Positions 10,701 to 26,511 of a stretch of 64,000 nt of DNA are shown here, in pieces. Source of the DNA: Strigops habroptila (Eukaryota; Chordata; Aves; Psittaciformes; Psittacidae). The stretch covers positions 99,689,725 to 99,753,724 of the forward strand of contig NC_044277.2 of the NCBI RefSeq assembly GCF_004027225.2, given 5' to 3'. The position numbers and the translations under genes are program-made. Every line of letters starts with the position of its first letter. The first letter of the stretch is position 1. The notes beneath the pieces were generated by a model, which saw only the letters and a list, made by a program, of their open reading frames with translations, was not told the origin of the DNA and made no database searches.

Positions 10701-10800
10701 GGCAAGGTGTCCCTGCCCATGGCAGGGGGGTTGGAACTAGATGATCTTAAGGTCCTTTCCAACCCTTACGATTCTATGATTCTATTCTATGATTCTATGG
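10701..10800 (+). mobile_element. CR1 3' UTR and tail
   Basis: This segment holds the ggtgtccctgcccatggcag and gatcttaaggtcctttccaa words and ends with attctatgattctattctatgattctat-type octamer repeats. It is the region recognised by CR1 reverse transcriptase in the family model. The same tail occurs in most CR1 copies of the window. Confidence 0.85.
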
Positions 10801-11170
10801 TGGGATGAATATGTTCTCTCCTCCTCCCAGCCCTGTGAGCTAAAGCAAGCAACTGCTCTGGGTTAAAAACAAAGCAAAAAGTAAATTAAAAAAAAAAAAA
10901 AAAAAAGGAGAGAAGGGTTATTTTTAACCCAGAGCAGCACCTGACCTGGTTCACCATCCCAGCATAGAGCAGACAGGGCGATTGTTGGACTCGGCTATGG
11001 CTAGGAGAGGATTTGGGGATGGGGGATAAATGTATTAACGGGCTTCTGCTTTTGCCTTAAGAGCAGCTTCCCTGTATCAGTCTATTCACAGACACGGAAA
11101 GCATGGCCTCCCAGCACATGCCAAAATGTCCCCAAATAGGAAGGACAGAGGCAGACATTCCCCAAGAGCC
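10797..11170 (+). repeat. Right copy of the CR1-flanking direct repeat
   Basis: This is the second copy of 5793-6189. It starts at the junction with the CR1 tail (the shared bases atgg make the border ambiguous by four bases). It stops at cattccccaagagcc, after which unique DNA resumes. It has a shorter A tract (10888-10906) and lacks 18 bp present in the left copy. Its foldback arms are at 10853-10872 and 10918-10937. Confidence 0.85.
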
Positions 11171-12317
11171 CCAAGCAAATGCAAATCCTTTCCTTTCTCA
11201 AAGGTGTTGCTGAAGGATTAAAATCCACTTTGCATTTTAGGTTCAACTTGGCATCTCTTAAACCAGGTCCTGAAGGATGCCATGCCCCACAAGGTTCACA
11301 AACAGCCTGCACTGAAGGGATGGGGACATCTGCCATCCCGGTGGTAGTTGCCCATGCCTGGACACCGAGGTGGGCAGCAATCTGTTCACTGCGACAGTAA
11401 TTCTCTTCCTGAAATCCCATTTGAGACAGGTCAGCTTCTGCAGAGTGGAAAGAAAAAAAACCAATTAATTTGTTTTCTTGGCATGTTTTGCCATTGCTCT
11501 CTTAGACTGTCAGTGCTTTGGCTGGTTTTTGACAGTCTGGGGAGAACTTAATGCAATTTAGGTGCTTCCTTAAGTATAATAATAATGATATTAACTCACA
11601 CCCACTCATGCACGGGGATGGCGCCTCCCTGGAAGAAGCACAGGGCAGATCTCCCTTCCAGCCCAGGCTCCCTCCCGGCATTTCTTAGCCCTGTTGCTGC
11701 CATCCCTCTTGTGCGCAACCCAACTTTTTAGGAAAAGAAGCTTTTGGTCTCACATCCATCTGCCCTCTCTCACCTCTGTGTAATGTTTTTCAGCTGCTGG
11801 GTGATTTCATCCCCATTTAACACGGGGTGGAGGTCTTCAAGGTACTCATTTCCTGCGAGTGTTGGGGAAAATCTAGAAATAAGCAGTTTCCGTGGCTTCC
11901 TGCGTCTTTCAAAACCCCTCTTCCTGCCTTTAATAAAGGAAGTACTTAGTATTTCGCATTTAGTATTTAGCCTAAGCAGCATATGACCTCGATTTATCTT
12001 AAAGTTACCACAAACCAGAAAGGAAATAATCCTAAACTTATTGTGCACATGCGCTAACAGTTATTTCAATGCCGATCTCTCAAGCTTTCAAACAATATTA
12101 TGTTTCTTTTTTTCCATGTGGAGCTGAAGAATTGCTCTGTGTTCACCTACTCAATCCCACCCATCCATGTATTGTTAAAGTGAAAAAATTATAAAGCTTT
12201 TTCCCTGCATGGGGAAACTGAGGCATGGAGGGGCTGGAGCAGCACCCAGCTGCACCGCTCCATCCTGCGGGTCTTCTCCATTTAGCCTTTCTAGCACCAG
12301 CAAGAGTGAAAAATTCA
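11171..12317. other. Non-coding spacer upstream of ARF1
   Basis: No exon, RNA gene or recognisable repeat found. The sequence directly continues the pre-insertion locus: joining 5792 to one repeat copy and then to 11171 gives the presumed empty site. Confidence 0.5.
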
Positions 12318-12543
12318 GCAAATTAGGTATTAGGGAGAAATCCTTCTGTGTGAGGGTGGTGCGGCCCTGGCACAGGTTGCCCAGAGAAGCTGTGGCTGCC
12401 CCATCCCTGGCAGTGTTCAAGGCCAGGTTGGACGGGGCTTGGAGCAACCTGCTCTAGTGGAAGGTGTCCCTGCCCATGGCAGGGGGTTGGAACTGGATGA
12501 GCTCTAAGGTCCCTTCCAACCCAAACCAGTCTGTGCTTCTATA
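12318..12543 (+). mobile_element. CR1 LINE 3' fragment
   Basis: This 5'-truncated copy starts in the ORF2 C-terminus (tgtgagggtggtgcggccct). It runs through gtggaaggtgtccctgccca and ggtcccttccaacccaaacc to a cttctat tail. Confidence 0.9.
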
Positions 12544-12959
12544 AAACCCTGTTTTGTCTCAAAGGTGAACTGAAGCGGCAGCAGAGCTGCCTGGGAAAGG
12601 ACATCCCTCCCTGCAGTCCTGTTCTATTTTGGATAAGCGAGCCTTAAGTATTTTCTCTGGCTCTCTGTTGTGCCTATGCAGTTAAGGCATAGATGCTGCT
12701 GACGCCGCGGAGCACACCGGCATCACCAGACGCCACGAACCCCGCGCAGGGTGCACTGGCAGCCCTCAGATGCACGTATGTAAAGCACGAACACATCCCT
12801 GCGCGCACAGCGCAGCACATCTGCACGGAACGGCTGCTGCACGCAGCCTCACAGAACAGCCCAACCCGAGCAAGCCCGCACCGCGGAGCGCTGCCCGCCT
12901 TGCAAAGGGGCACAGACCCCCTGCTGCAACTCACCCCCATTCCGCATACACCCCACCCC

Positions 12960-13800
12960 ACATGCCGTCATGAGCCGGCTGGGCGGGGCACTGCGGGAGG
13001 GGGGGTGGCTAAGGGAGGGGGCGTGGCCAGGCGCTATGTCCCGCCCGCCTATGCCGTGCCGCGGCTCCCCGCCGTGGCCCCGCCCATTCTCTCCTCCGCC
13101 GTAGCCCCGCCCCCCCGCTGCCCTCCTCGGTTACCCGTGGTGCCGCGCGCGGGGCTGGCACTGACGTGGCTGGCGAGCGCCGCCATCTTGTGTGCCTGGG
13201 CGGAGAGCGGCCGAGAAGGCGCAAGGGGGGAGCCGGCTCCGAGGGGGACGGTCCGAGGACAGACACACACACTGCCCGAGGCAGCAGCGGACGCCGGTGG
13301 GTTCACTCACACCTTCCCCTTCCTTCCCTTCAACCCCGGCCCGCTGCCGAGTTCCCCCGCCCACACCCTGCGGCCGCCGGGGGAGGCGGCGGCCCGTGGC
13401 CGGGCGTGAGGCGCCGCGGCCTTGGTGCTGAGAGGAGCGGGCAGCGGGGGAGCGGGCCCGGTCGCTTTTTGCCGTCCTTCCTTTTTCCCCGCCCCACTGC
13501 GGCTGCCGGCGGGAGGAGGGAGCCGCAGCCAGGCCGCAGCGCAGGCCTTGGGGAGCGGCGGGCCTAGGCAGGGGCGCTGACCCATCCGTCCCTTTCCCTC
13601 ACGCCTTTGGGGCTGGGGGGCTGGGCTGGGGCGGGAGAGGTGCCAGCCCTATCGTTTCCTTGCCGGGGAGGCGTGGGACGGGAGGGGGGGACCGCTCCGG
13701 CCCCCGGCAGCTGCACAGGGCCCCGCGCCGCTCCCCCTACCGGAGGAATTAGTCGGGATGGGTTTCTCCTTCCCCAGACTCGCTCATTCCGGCCTCTGCC
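12960..13800 (+). promoter_or_regulatory. ARF1: CpG island / ARF1 promoter
   Basis: This is a GC- and CpG-rich block with several Sp1-type GC boxes (gggcgg at 12981; ccgccc words around 13040, 13080 and 13105). A CRE-like tgacgtgg lies at 13162-13169 and a YY1-type cgccatcttg at 13181-13190. There is no TATA box. It has the layout of a housekeeping promoter, with the YY1 motif probably at or just after the transcription start. It precedes the presumed ARF1 first exon in the gene's orientation. Confidence 0.75.
13171..13296 (+). other. ARF1: ARF1 exon 1 (5' UTR, predicted)
   Basis: ARF1 coding begins in an exon with an acceptor at 23245-23246, so at least one upstream non-coding exon is needed. 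The best candidate is this segment just after the YY1 site, ending at gacgccg with the donor gtgggt (13297). A second possible donor is four bases downstream. The start is approximate; no transcript data are available. Confidence 0.5.
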
Positions 13801-16800
13801 CCGCCCGTGAACGGGTCTGAGAGACAGATTTCCTCGTTTTCCTTTCCCCCCAGAACCCTCACCGTAGCGGACCTCGGAGGTCATGTAGCCCGGGTGGGGA
13901 AAGGAGGCTTGAATGAAACTCGTATGAGAGAGGTTGTTTTCATCCTAAGCCCTTGGCTGCTGAGTAGGGCTTTCTGCTGGGCTGAGGATGGCAAGAAGTT
14001 GAGCTTTAGCCTGGAGCAAACTTCTATCCGTGGCTTGGTTTGGTGGGCTAGGAGATCAGTTTTGCTTGGCGTAGCAGCTCCCAGGGGGAGGATATTATAT
14101 TCTGTCTGAAAATACTATATCCTGTCTCTGTGAGTAGTTAACGTGATACTTCAGGCTGATAACCTCTGTCTGATAAAGGGATAGGCCAGTTATGCGAACC
14201 TTTTCAGAGAGGAGTCTGCTTGCCCCAGCAGAGCACAACTAAAACTCTGCTGGGTCATAAAACTGCCTAAATGTTGTGTTTGACATTGACCTTGTTGCTT
14301 TGCTGCTAGTCTCTTGCCAAAGCAAATTCCACAGGTTGATTAGAGTTGTATCCAGCAGTCTTGTTTTGAAATGTAGCTTTGTCAATAACTAAGATGTGAA
14401 CTATTTATATAATACTTTGAACTCTGTTTTGCAAGCCGCAAGGCTTTACAATGCCCCTTTGCAGGTTATTCCAGTAACCTTATTTTTCAGGCAGAGAAAC
14501 CAAGTCAAAGTAAATTGTCCAAGGTCATCTAACAATATCGTTATTTTTGCTACTGATTTGGAGCACTTCTGTAGGAAAACGGAACTGTAGCCAAGCCAGA
14601 GGATTGCTGCTTGGCTTTTTTTCATGGGTTTTATAATCATATTGTCAGTATAAGTACTCACAGTGTTACAGATATAGAAAGGGATTCTCCGAAAGGAAAG
14701 TTCACAGGGTTGGTATGGTACCACTGACTTCCTCTGTTAAAAACATGTCTGCAGTGCTTGAGAACCCTGTTGGACTGCTTTCCCTGTTGTAGTAATTATA
14801 TTGGGTGAAAGGGTGAGGAAACTCGCCTCACTTGAACCTCTTAAACTCAGTTGCTTTGCCAAGTTTATTGAAGCTTCTCCCGTGGTAGAGCATTGGGAGT
14901 AAAAATGGCTCAAACAGATGTCTCACTCAGAACAGCCTTTGCTTCTGCAATGGTCTCTGGTATATGTAGTAGGTTCTGGATTGTGTAAAGAGGCAAACAC
15001 CTGAATGTAAGTCAGTCCCCGATGGTCTGAGGCATTTGCTGAATTTTTAAGATTGCCTAGTTGTGAAATAGTTGGAATCTGAAAAGGGACTGGGCAGGGG
15101 TGGTGCGTTTTCACTTGGTGCACATAGTTCCCTGTATGTGTTAAATCACACTGACCAAGCAGGGGGCAGGACTAGTCACAGCTTTTCAAGGCAAACAAAG
15201 TGTGTGTGGGAGTAGGGGGCTGGATTCTAGTCCTTGTAATTCACCAAATTCTCATGTGCACTCCAGTTACACCTGTTTGAAAGCCTGCTTTAAGCAGTAG
15301 CATTTCTACATCTCGCTGAGGCACTATTATTGGGTAAGCTATTGGTTACATTAACTGGTGGAAGGAGGAGAAGCTCACAACCCAAGATTCCAGCTGAATT
15401 TGCAGTGGTGACATTTAAAAGAACCACCTTTCTTTAAAAAGAAAAGATCGCTTTAGAAATAGAAGCTGCTGATATATGTAAAGATGGACTTTCAAGCAAG
15501 AATTTTAATGGATTTCAACAGCCTTTAGATTGCCTTACAGTGGATAAATTTGGTGAATGTAAGTTAACTTCTGAAAAGGAGTAGTTCTGATTCTTGTTTT
15601 AGAAATCTTTTGAAAGTTTTGCTACTGGAATGCTACAGAGCTTGTATTAGAGCTAGCACTGTCTTCAGCCATTATTCTCTTTAACTGACGAGTAAAGAAG
15701 TTTATAATCAGCTTCCTTACTGCAGCAGCTGTTTTTCTGTGTTATTCAGCGTGTTTTTTTTCTTTCTGCTTGCGAGTATCCAATTTTATTTCTTGTTTCT
15801 AACACATGCAAACATTGAAACATTGACTGTGGTACTACTTCTGCTGATGTTTCAGTTCTAATAAAGCTCCCATGTCTAATATAGCTCTTATTCATACACT
15901 GATTTCGTACCGATGACTAGCTGCGTGGGCTCTGCTTTGACAAAATTTGGCCAAAATTGACAAAAAATTGGCCAAAAGCCAATTTCATTACCAAAGCTCT
16001 CATGTGAGTTCTTGCTGCTTCTACTATGAGTCTAAATGTTGACTTACTGCCCAGTTACTGGGAATGAATAACAGGATATTTGGCTTAAAACTGAAGATTT
16101 TTAACTTGTGAATAGTTCAGCCTCAAAAAAGAAAAAAAAATAAAAATGTAATGCTTATCTGGAAAGAAATAACAGACCCTCACAGCAGTGAGTACCCACT
16201 GTTTAACAGGTGAATATGAAGTCTCAGTCTGTACTTGGTTGTCACAACTCCTTTGGTGGCACCTCTTTATTTCCTGAGCAGCTACAGGCAGTCCGAAGGG
16301 ATGTGGTGGATGTGCTTTATCTAAAAGCATGAACAGCAACAACTCCTGTACTTTTCCACCTATCCTTTAAAGAAAATATTTTTCAGCCCAGGTATGTGTG
16401 AAACACAAGTAGCTTGCCACCCTGTTTGAAGGTGAGAACAAGGGAAAAACTATAATGCAAGGGTGGTGAGGCCCTGGCACAGGTTGCCCAGAGAAGCTGT
16501 GGCTGCCCCATCCCTGGCAGTGTTCAAGGCCAGGTTGGACGGGGCTTGGAGCAACCTGCTCTAGTGGAAGGTGTCCCTGCCCATGGCAGGGGGTTGAAAC
16601 TGGATGAGCTTTAAGGTCCTTTCCAACCCAAACCATTCTATGAAATCTGATACTTCTGAGTATCAAGTCAAGCAGCCTGCCCTCTTTGCTTGATACTGAC
16701 TCTTTGTTTTATTCTGACCAGTATTTTAGGAGTGAGGAGTTCTTGTGTCTAAGAGATAGGCATGACCCCAAAGGAAGTTTTCCCTCTTTTGCCCTTGTTT

Positions 16801-19800
16801 TGATCTTGTAAGTGGGAATATTTTCTGTTTTCCTGTGACTCTGACCCCAGTGCTCTCAAGAGAATATTACAGCATGTGGAAAATGTGCTATCTGGGTAAT
16901 GTATATAGACAGCAAGATGTTCAACCTACTTAGGTTCAACGAAGGTGCTTCATAAGGAGCAGCTCTGTGTTGGATTTTCTTTCACTTGGCTTCTTGCTTG
17001 CAGTTGACTTGTCCTCTGTCTGCATTGAAAATGTCCCGTGCATCGGGGCGCTTTTTAGTTGGTCACTGCAAGCCTTTGGTGGCCAGCCATGCCTCATCAG
17101 ATGCAAGTGCAATATTTATCTTTTATTTTACATGATGCTTCCACACAGCCTTTCCTAAAAGACATCATTTAGGGCACCTTTTCCATCTCATGCTTGGGGG
17201 GGGGGGGGAATTGTTGTAGCGGTAGATTTTGATCTCCACAGTTACCATTCCTCTAGTTTTGATGGGTACGACTATAAAGGAATTGGGACTTACTATTAAT
17301 GAATTGCTCTGAGAAGAGGTTCTTGAAGCGGCCTTTATTACAATTTTTTTTTAAGTCCAAGGTAATCCCCTGGTGAAGAAAGAACCTGGCTTACTTGTTA
17401 GCTACTGTTAAATTTTGCATGTAGTTTATGCCTAGCAATGTTAGTATGGTCTGAAGTAGCTCAAATAAAAATTATTTAAGCTAAATTCCACTGTTAAGGC
17501 CCCAAAGTAAAAGGGCTTGAGTTAATAAGTAGTCATCTTTCACTCAGGTTATCAGCTGTGGAAGGTCAGCAAACAAACTTCTAAAAATAGTTAAATATAA
17601 CTATACTGGAATAGCTGTGTATTGGGCCACTCTGGATATATATAAAGAAGTTTTCAGACCAAGACTGGTTTTCAGATTTTGCTGTAACAGAGCACTTTAG
17701 TCTGTAAATAAATTACTTCAAATTCAAAACAATGCAGCTGTGCTTAATTGGCTGTGCCTCCTGAGTGGTAGTGTGAAATACTGCAGCCCTAGATGAAGCC
17801 TGAATTTTAGCAGTGTTCTATTCTTGTTGGATCACTTCTCACATTCTCTTTTAAATCACGCTTTATATTGTGAAGAACAAGCTGCCGAGTTAGATTTGCA
17901 CTTTAAATTATTTGCCAGTTGTTCTTGCATGTAACACCAGTAACAGCTGTTGAGCTTGATTTTTTTTCTTTAAGAAAAAGCTTTCTCGTTTCTTGTTTAC
18001 ACCATGGGTTTGGTGATCCTTTGTGTGAATCTTTTGTTTTTCTTGACATTTAATTTTAAACTTTCTAGACTACTATAAAGTAGAAACATGATACAGGCCA
18101 ATTAGTGATAACTGGCTAGATTTCAAATTGATATTTCTGTTGATTTGACTTGCTTTAGACCATACTAACATCACTAGGCATAGACTACACACAAAATTTA
18201 AGAGTAGCTAACAAATACACCAGGTGCTTTCTTCACGAGGGGGTTATCTTGGGCTTAAATAACAAATTGATCAATTTTTATTCTTCCATGACTGATACAA
18301 CTAGTGTATTAATACCAGGCTAGGAATTCTGGGGTTGGGGGGGTTTCCAGTTGTGTGAGAGGTGGAGTTAATGCTTAGGCCAATGTCCAGTACACTTTCC
18401 TTTAAATGAAGACATGCTCTTGGTAGTAGGTCAGTTGTCTTTGTAAACGCACCAGTTTTACTTGCCACAGGTGTCTAAGCAAATAAAACATGGTGCAGAA
18501 AGCTACTAGGAAAACACTTTTTCGTAAACCTGCACTTGTTAGGGGTGTTAGCTTGTGCTTTAGCATTAGTATTTTGACTGATTTTATCTGTGTAATGCAG
18601 TGTGTAATTGGTAGCAGCACCATGTTTGTCTCTCCTTGAAACAGGCACTTAAAACAAGATACAAACATCCTCGGGAGACATAATAGTTACAGAGACAACA
18701 GATGCCTTCTGTACTTCTATCTTGATGTGCTGTGCAGAGAGGGGACAGAGAATTAAGTTTTCCTGACTTACCTTCATGGCTGCTGGTATTTTTTGGGTAC
18801 AGATTCACAAAATGATTGTGCCCAGCAACTTTTTGGTTATGCTACTTGAAAAGTTTTGAGTGTTATTTTTTCACTGTGGGAGCCTTACGTGGTAAGTGCT
18901 GGTATGTAAAAGTGAAATAAACGTATTACTATACTGCAGGCATAATTTGACTAAGGAACACATATGGCATCCTCTATCTTAGCCTCTGATTTTGTCCACT
19001 CTGGTATGTTTAAAGAAACGGTGTGAAGGTGAAACTGTGGCGTTTGCCACAACTCTTGGCTCAGGGAAGTTTAATCACTATGTGGTTAAAAAGAACTTTT
19101 CCAGAGGTGCAAAATTACAGTTATGCAGAGTTTTCAAGATGTAGTTGTACTTTCTCTGATGTACTGCATGCCCTTCTGGTCATAGTTCTCTGGGGTAGCT
19201 TGTTAACTAACAGCTCATCCAAGAAACATATTTGACTTCTCAAGCAGTCTGAATGAAATGACATTAAAATGCATTAACGTACGGTTAAATATCAAATGCT
19301 GCAGAAGATTAAGTGTTGAATGATCTTCAGCCTTGAGATATTCCTCAGAGCTTTTATTCTAACCACCTGCAATTAATAAAAACAAATTCCAGTTCTTACT
19401 CATGGACCATTGCGCTTTGACATGAGGCTGCCTGCTCTTTCAGACACTCATTCATATTTAACTCACTGCACTGAGCCTTTCTGAAAAAGGCTGCCTGTTC
19501 TCCTAATTGCTTATCTAAATGCATCACTTACTACAAAACAGGCTGCTGAAAATACCTTGTTTCCTGAAACAAAGCTGCAGCCTTACCCAGTGAGTGTCTT
19601 TCTTGCTGTTTACCAATGGAACACAATACCTTACCTGAACCTGCCTAACAGGTTTTTACTGCAGGGAGGATCTTGAGGTGGAGCAGACTAGTTAAAGTGT
19701 GCTTCAGGGCTTTGATAGCCAGGGAGAAACAGCAGTCATACAGACAGTTCAGTTTTGGGGATGGCGAGCTTCCTTTTCTACAAGCTGATGTTGCACTGAG

Positions 19801-22800
19801 GGAACATGCACGCTAAGCGCTGCAAAAATAGTCTATTTATTCAAATTGTTCCACTTCATACACTTCCTACTAAGCCAGTTAGATGCTGCTTCTAAAGATG
19901 TGCTGAAGTACTATGAGCAGCTCACAAGCCATAGTCTGTTGTGTTTTCAGGCATTTTATTGAACTTGGACTTCTAAAATGATCAGTGTAGCAATTACAAC
20001 ATTTGGGTTGAGGGGAAGAGAATGTTAAGTTTCAGTATAGAATACAGGCAGTGTATTGGCAAGTCTTGATACTGCAAATATTGAAGAGACCTGAAAAGTA
20101 ACAGGATTGCTTGGTTAACCTACAAGTGTCTTAAATTTTCTCTTATTTTCAGACTGTGTATGCTCTCATAGTCCAACTGGTGGACTGAAATGAGAATTAA
20201 AGTAAGCAGATTCAGATCTGAAGTACAGTGGAAGTTTTCGCGTGATCCCTCAGCTGAGTTGTATTAATGAATGGCAGCAAAGTCCTGGGAAGCAGCTCTA
20301 AACTACAGCAGCAGCTTCTGCTGTGGTAATGTCTGTGATATTTGGCAGCAGGAAAAAAGCAGAGACCTCATGGCTGGTCACAGATGCGATGATGATTTGT
20401 TTGAGGGTTTTAATGATACTGAGGAAGGAACTTGAGGTATTTTGCTTAGATAATAGAAAGTAAGGAAATACTGTCAGGGACAGTGTCGGGAGAGGAGCAT
20501 AATGTACAAACCATGGGAGTACGATTTCCTTTTCTGTGGCAATAGATTAAGGTCATTTTAGTTGCTGGTCAGAGGATGGTGAAGATGGAGACCCTCTCTT
20601 TTGCCCCAGCTGTATCCAACAAGTCAGTGGTGGCAGCCACAATAGTTTGTTGCAGTTCTGCAGATGGGTTTCCCTAATATCCTTCGTCTAGACAGCAGTG
20701 ATTCTGCTACTTTCTAGTCAACGTCTAAACACACTTGTCTTACAGGGGTGGGCTGGAAACTGCACTTTACTGCCTATACAAATAAATCATACTTTCTGCA
20801 ACGTCGCCTACCCTGGAGTATCAGATAAGTTACAGAAGTGGTTTGGACAGTGAGAATGTGGAGGAGAACAAGAATAAAATGGAAACCAAGTGCTTCGATG
20901 TATCTTAACTAATTTTTACACTTTGTGGGGGGAGGAAAAAAAAGGGGAAGAGGGGAATGAGTGGTTATAAAAACAGCCTTAGTGATGCAAGGCAGACTTG
21001 ACCTGGAAGTAGCTGGCAGGAAAACAAGGATCTAATGGGATTCACTACTGTTAGTGCAAAGTGTAAGCAACTAGTTCAGCAGATGATGACTGACTTCTCC
21101 AGGGTGTGGAAAGATGCCGTGAATGTAAACACTAAGATTTTGCTATGTTACTGCTATTGATCAAAGCATTTAATAATATATTATGCTTTTAAATAGCAGA
21201 AACAAATTATTCTTCTGCAGGGCTTCTTACACTTCTCTTGCTACAAAAGTTCTTACGCTCATGGTAAAAGGTTACAGTTCAACGCTGACTGTTGCTTTTC
21301 AGGCAAAGTACAAGATAGAGATGACATGAGTGGCCAGACAAAGGAAAGCTTTACAGCCTTCCTCCCCTCCAGCCCTGCAAAAGCTGCTGTGGGCTGGGGA
21401 GTGAGATTTCCTGCTGTGTGCGTGATTTGGATAAATAGGAACTCTAGCAAAACTGTTTTCTCTACTTCCTAATTAACTTTCCTGTTTATACAGCTTTCAT
21501 ATATTCAAGCGGGAGTTGAATATTCATGTTTGTGCTACAGAAATATGAAGGAAATGGTGGAATAATAGAACTTTTAAACCTTCCATTTGGTTCTAATCCG
21601 CAGGCTGCCTTGCCTGGCTTACAGAGAAGCTTAGTTTTCAAGTTTCAATCACATTGACCTTCAATTATATGAAATAAATGAAACTTTGAGTTGAGTTACT
21701 TCGCCAAGTTGAAGTGGCGATGTCGTTCAGGAACTCTGCAGTGGACTCTGACCTTCACTGTGGAGCTTGAGCTTCTTGTGCTAAGACATGTGACTTAGTT
21801 ATGTTAGTGCGGAACTTTTGGGTTAAAAATTGCATCCAGCAGAGCTTCCTGAGAAGAGCAGAACTGCTTAGACCCTTCCTAGAGCTGAGTGGGGAAGTCA
21901 GGCTTAATACATTCCTAGCAGAGCGCTAAATGGAGCTGGACTTCTGTTCTGCCACAGATTTTTGTTCTGTGGTTCAGAGCTTGTTTTAATGATCTTAAAT
22001 AGATATTTTGTAAAGTCTATTTCAAGTAAGGATTTTGCTTCAAGCACAGAGCTGCATCATGAAATACAGGGTATCTTCAAGAGATGATTCAAACTTCATG
22101 TTACATTTAAAACTCTGTGACTTGGTTTACAGGAAGCCTATCCTTTGGATGTTACACATCTTGGCTGTATGTGCTTCTACTGTCTTGAGCTCGTATTTTC
22201 AGCTGGGCTCAGTCTTTTCTTTTAAACTGACATCTGAGAGCTTCTAGAAGTAGAAGAGTGAATCATCACTATCACCATGTAACATCCTCATCTGTGCCTC
22301 ACTGTAAAGCTTTCAGGCTGCTTTTTCATGCTTTATATGAGCAGAATAATTGCTCTCTTGGTGATCTCAAACTGTAAACTGTGTAGTAGTAAGTTTAGAA
22401 AGGGGGGAAATTTGTAGTGGGGTGGATCCCATCCCAAGGGCACGGGGAGTGTCTGTGAGGGCTGGAATGGAGAGGTAGTTCCTCCAGTTCCTAAACAGGA
22501 AGCTCCTGGTGTTGTGAATCGCTTCTAAGCATCCAAACAGAAGTGTTTGCAGCGAAGGAAACAGCATTAATTTCTAAACCAGTATCTTTTAATGTGGCTA
22601 TTTTTCCGTAGTTTCAGTAAATGTGGATTTGCTTCCTAGAGATCTCCTTCCAATGGTAATGCAAGTAATACTGCCTTGTATTTATGTTGTGGTCGCAGGC
22701 TGTTTCCTCAGGGATTGAGAGGAAGGAAGCTGTGTTGAGTAGGAGAGAATCCAAGCTATATTCTGAGTTTCCTTCGCAGAAGAAGGACCAGCTATTGCTG

Positions 22801-23246
22801 TGCTAAATAGCAAAGAGATGAGCACACATATAAATTTAGGGTTTTTTTAACTGCAGGTCAATTAAAAAGTGTGTTTTCTGGTGACACTTTAGACTGTGGA
22901 TAAATTATCTTGTAACAGTGGGGGACAAAGTACCCAAAGCGGTCAGTTGCGTTGAAAGCGAACCATGTGTTCTGGAAACAAAGGTTTGAGGATGGCATTT
23001 AATACTAAAACTTCTGAAAGAATATCTGAAAGATTTAAAGCACTCAGAATCACGTTTTATGAGTGCTTTATTAGTTTCGGTGTATCTGCTCGTCTTTGTA
23101 TTGCCTCACTGTGGGGAAAAAACGTGTACCGTGGTGTCTGGGATGTCTGTAAAGGATGTGTATTACCTGATATTTGTGTTGGTGGTTTCTTTAGTCAGCC
23201 CACAGCCACTGGTAACTCGTGTGATACTGTGATCTTTTTTCTCTAG
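13297..23246 (+). other. ARF1: ARF1 intron 1 (~9.95 kb)
   Basis: A large first intron separates the CpG-island exon from the first coding exon. It ends with a polypyrimidine tract and ctctag. Apart from one CR1 fragment (16460-16643) and short homopolymers (a G run near 17200, A/T runs) I see no gene, RNA or other repeat in it. Confidence 0.55.
16460..16643 (+). mobile_element. CR1 LINE 3' fragment in ARF1 intron 1
   Basis: A short 5'-truncated copy: gggtggtgaggccctggcac through ttccaacccaaaccattcta tga. It is in sense orientation relative to ARF1 and close to the consensus shared by its neighbours. Confidence 0.92.
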
Positions 23247-23263
23247 ACTTCACTGGCCAGTGA

Positions 23264-26511
<3,248 letters not shown>

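Larger units (their letters stand above)
6190..10800 (+). mobile_element. Nearly full-length CR1 LINE retrotransposon
   Basis: This 4.6-kb element has all parts of a CR1 in order. There is a GC-rich 5' UTR made of two similar units (6190-6377, 6424-6607), ORF1 (about 6710-7786), and ORF2 with an endonuclease (7789-8847) and reverse transcriptase (9021-10700). A short 3' UTR ends in attctatgattctat repeats, the CR1 hallmark instead of poly-A. Almost all genomic CR1 copies are 5'-truncated to a few hundred bases, so a copy reaching the 5' UTR is rare. ORF2 is broken into three reading frames and ORF1 has lost esterase residues, so this copy looks inactive. The flanking duplication, if its mismatches date the insertion, suggests it is fairly recent. 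Confidence 0.95.

Noticed and set aside
6190-10800. Endogenous retrovirus or LTR element as the source of the reverse transcriptase
   Set aside because: No LTRs, gag, protease or integrase; the AP endonuclease, FADD-type RT and attctatgat tail identify CR1.
12693-13409. 238-codon open frame over the ARF1 CpG island
   Set aside because: It runs through GC boxes and the first exon; stop-poor GC-rich DNA explains it.
20388-20422. C-box-like gatgatga and D-box-like ctga, as in a C/D snoRNA
   Set aside because: The boxes are only about 25 bases apart, far shorter than a real snoRNA, and there is no terminal stem.
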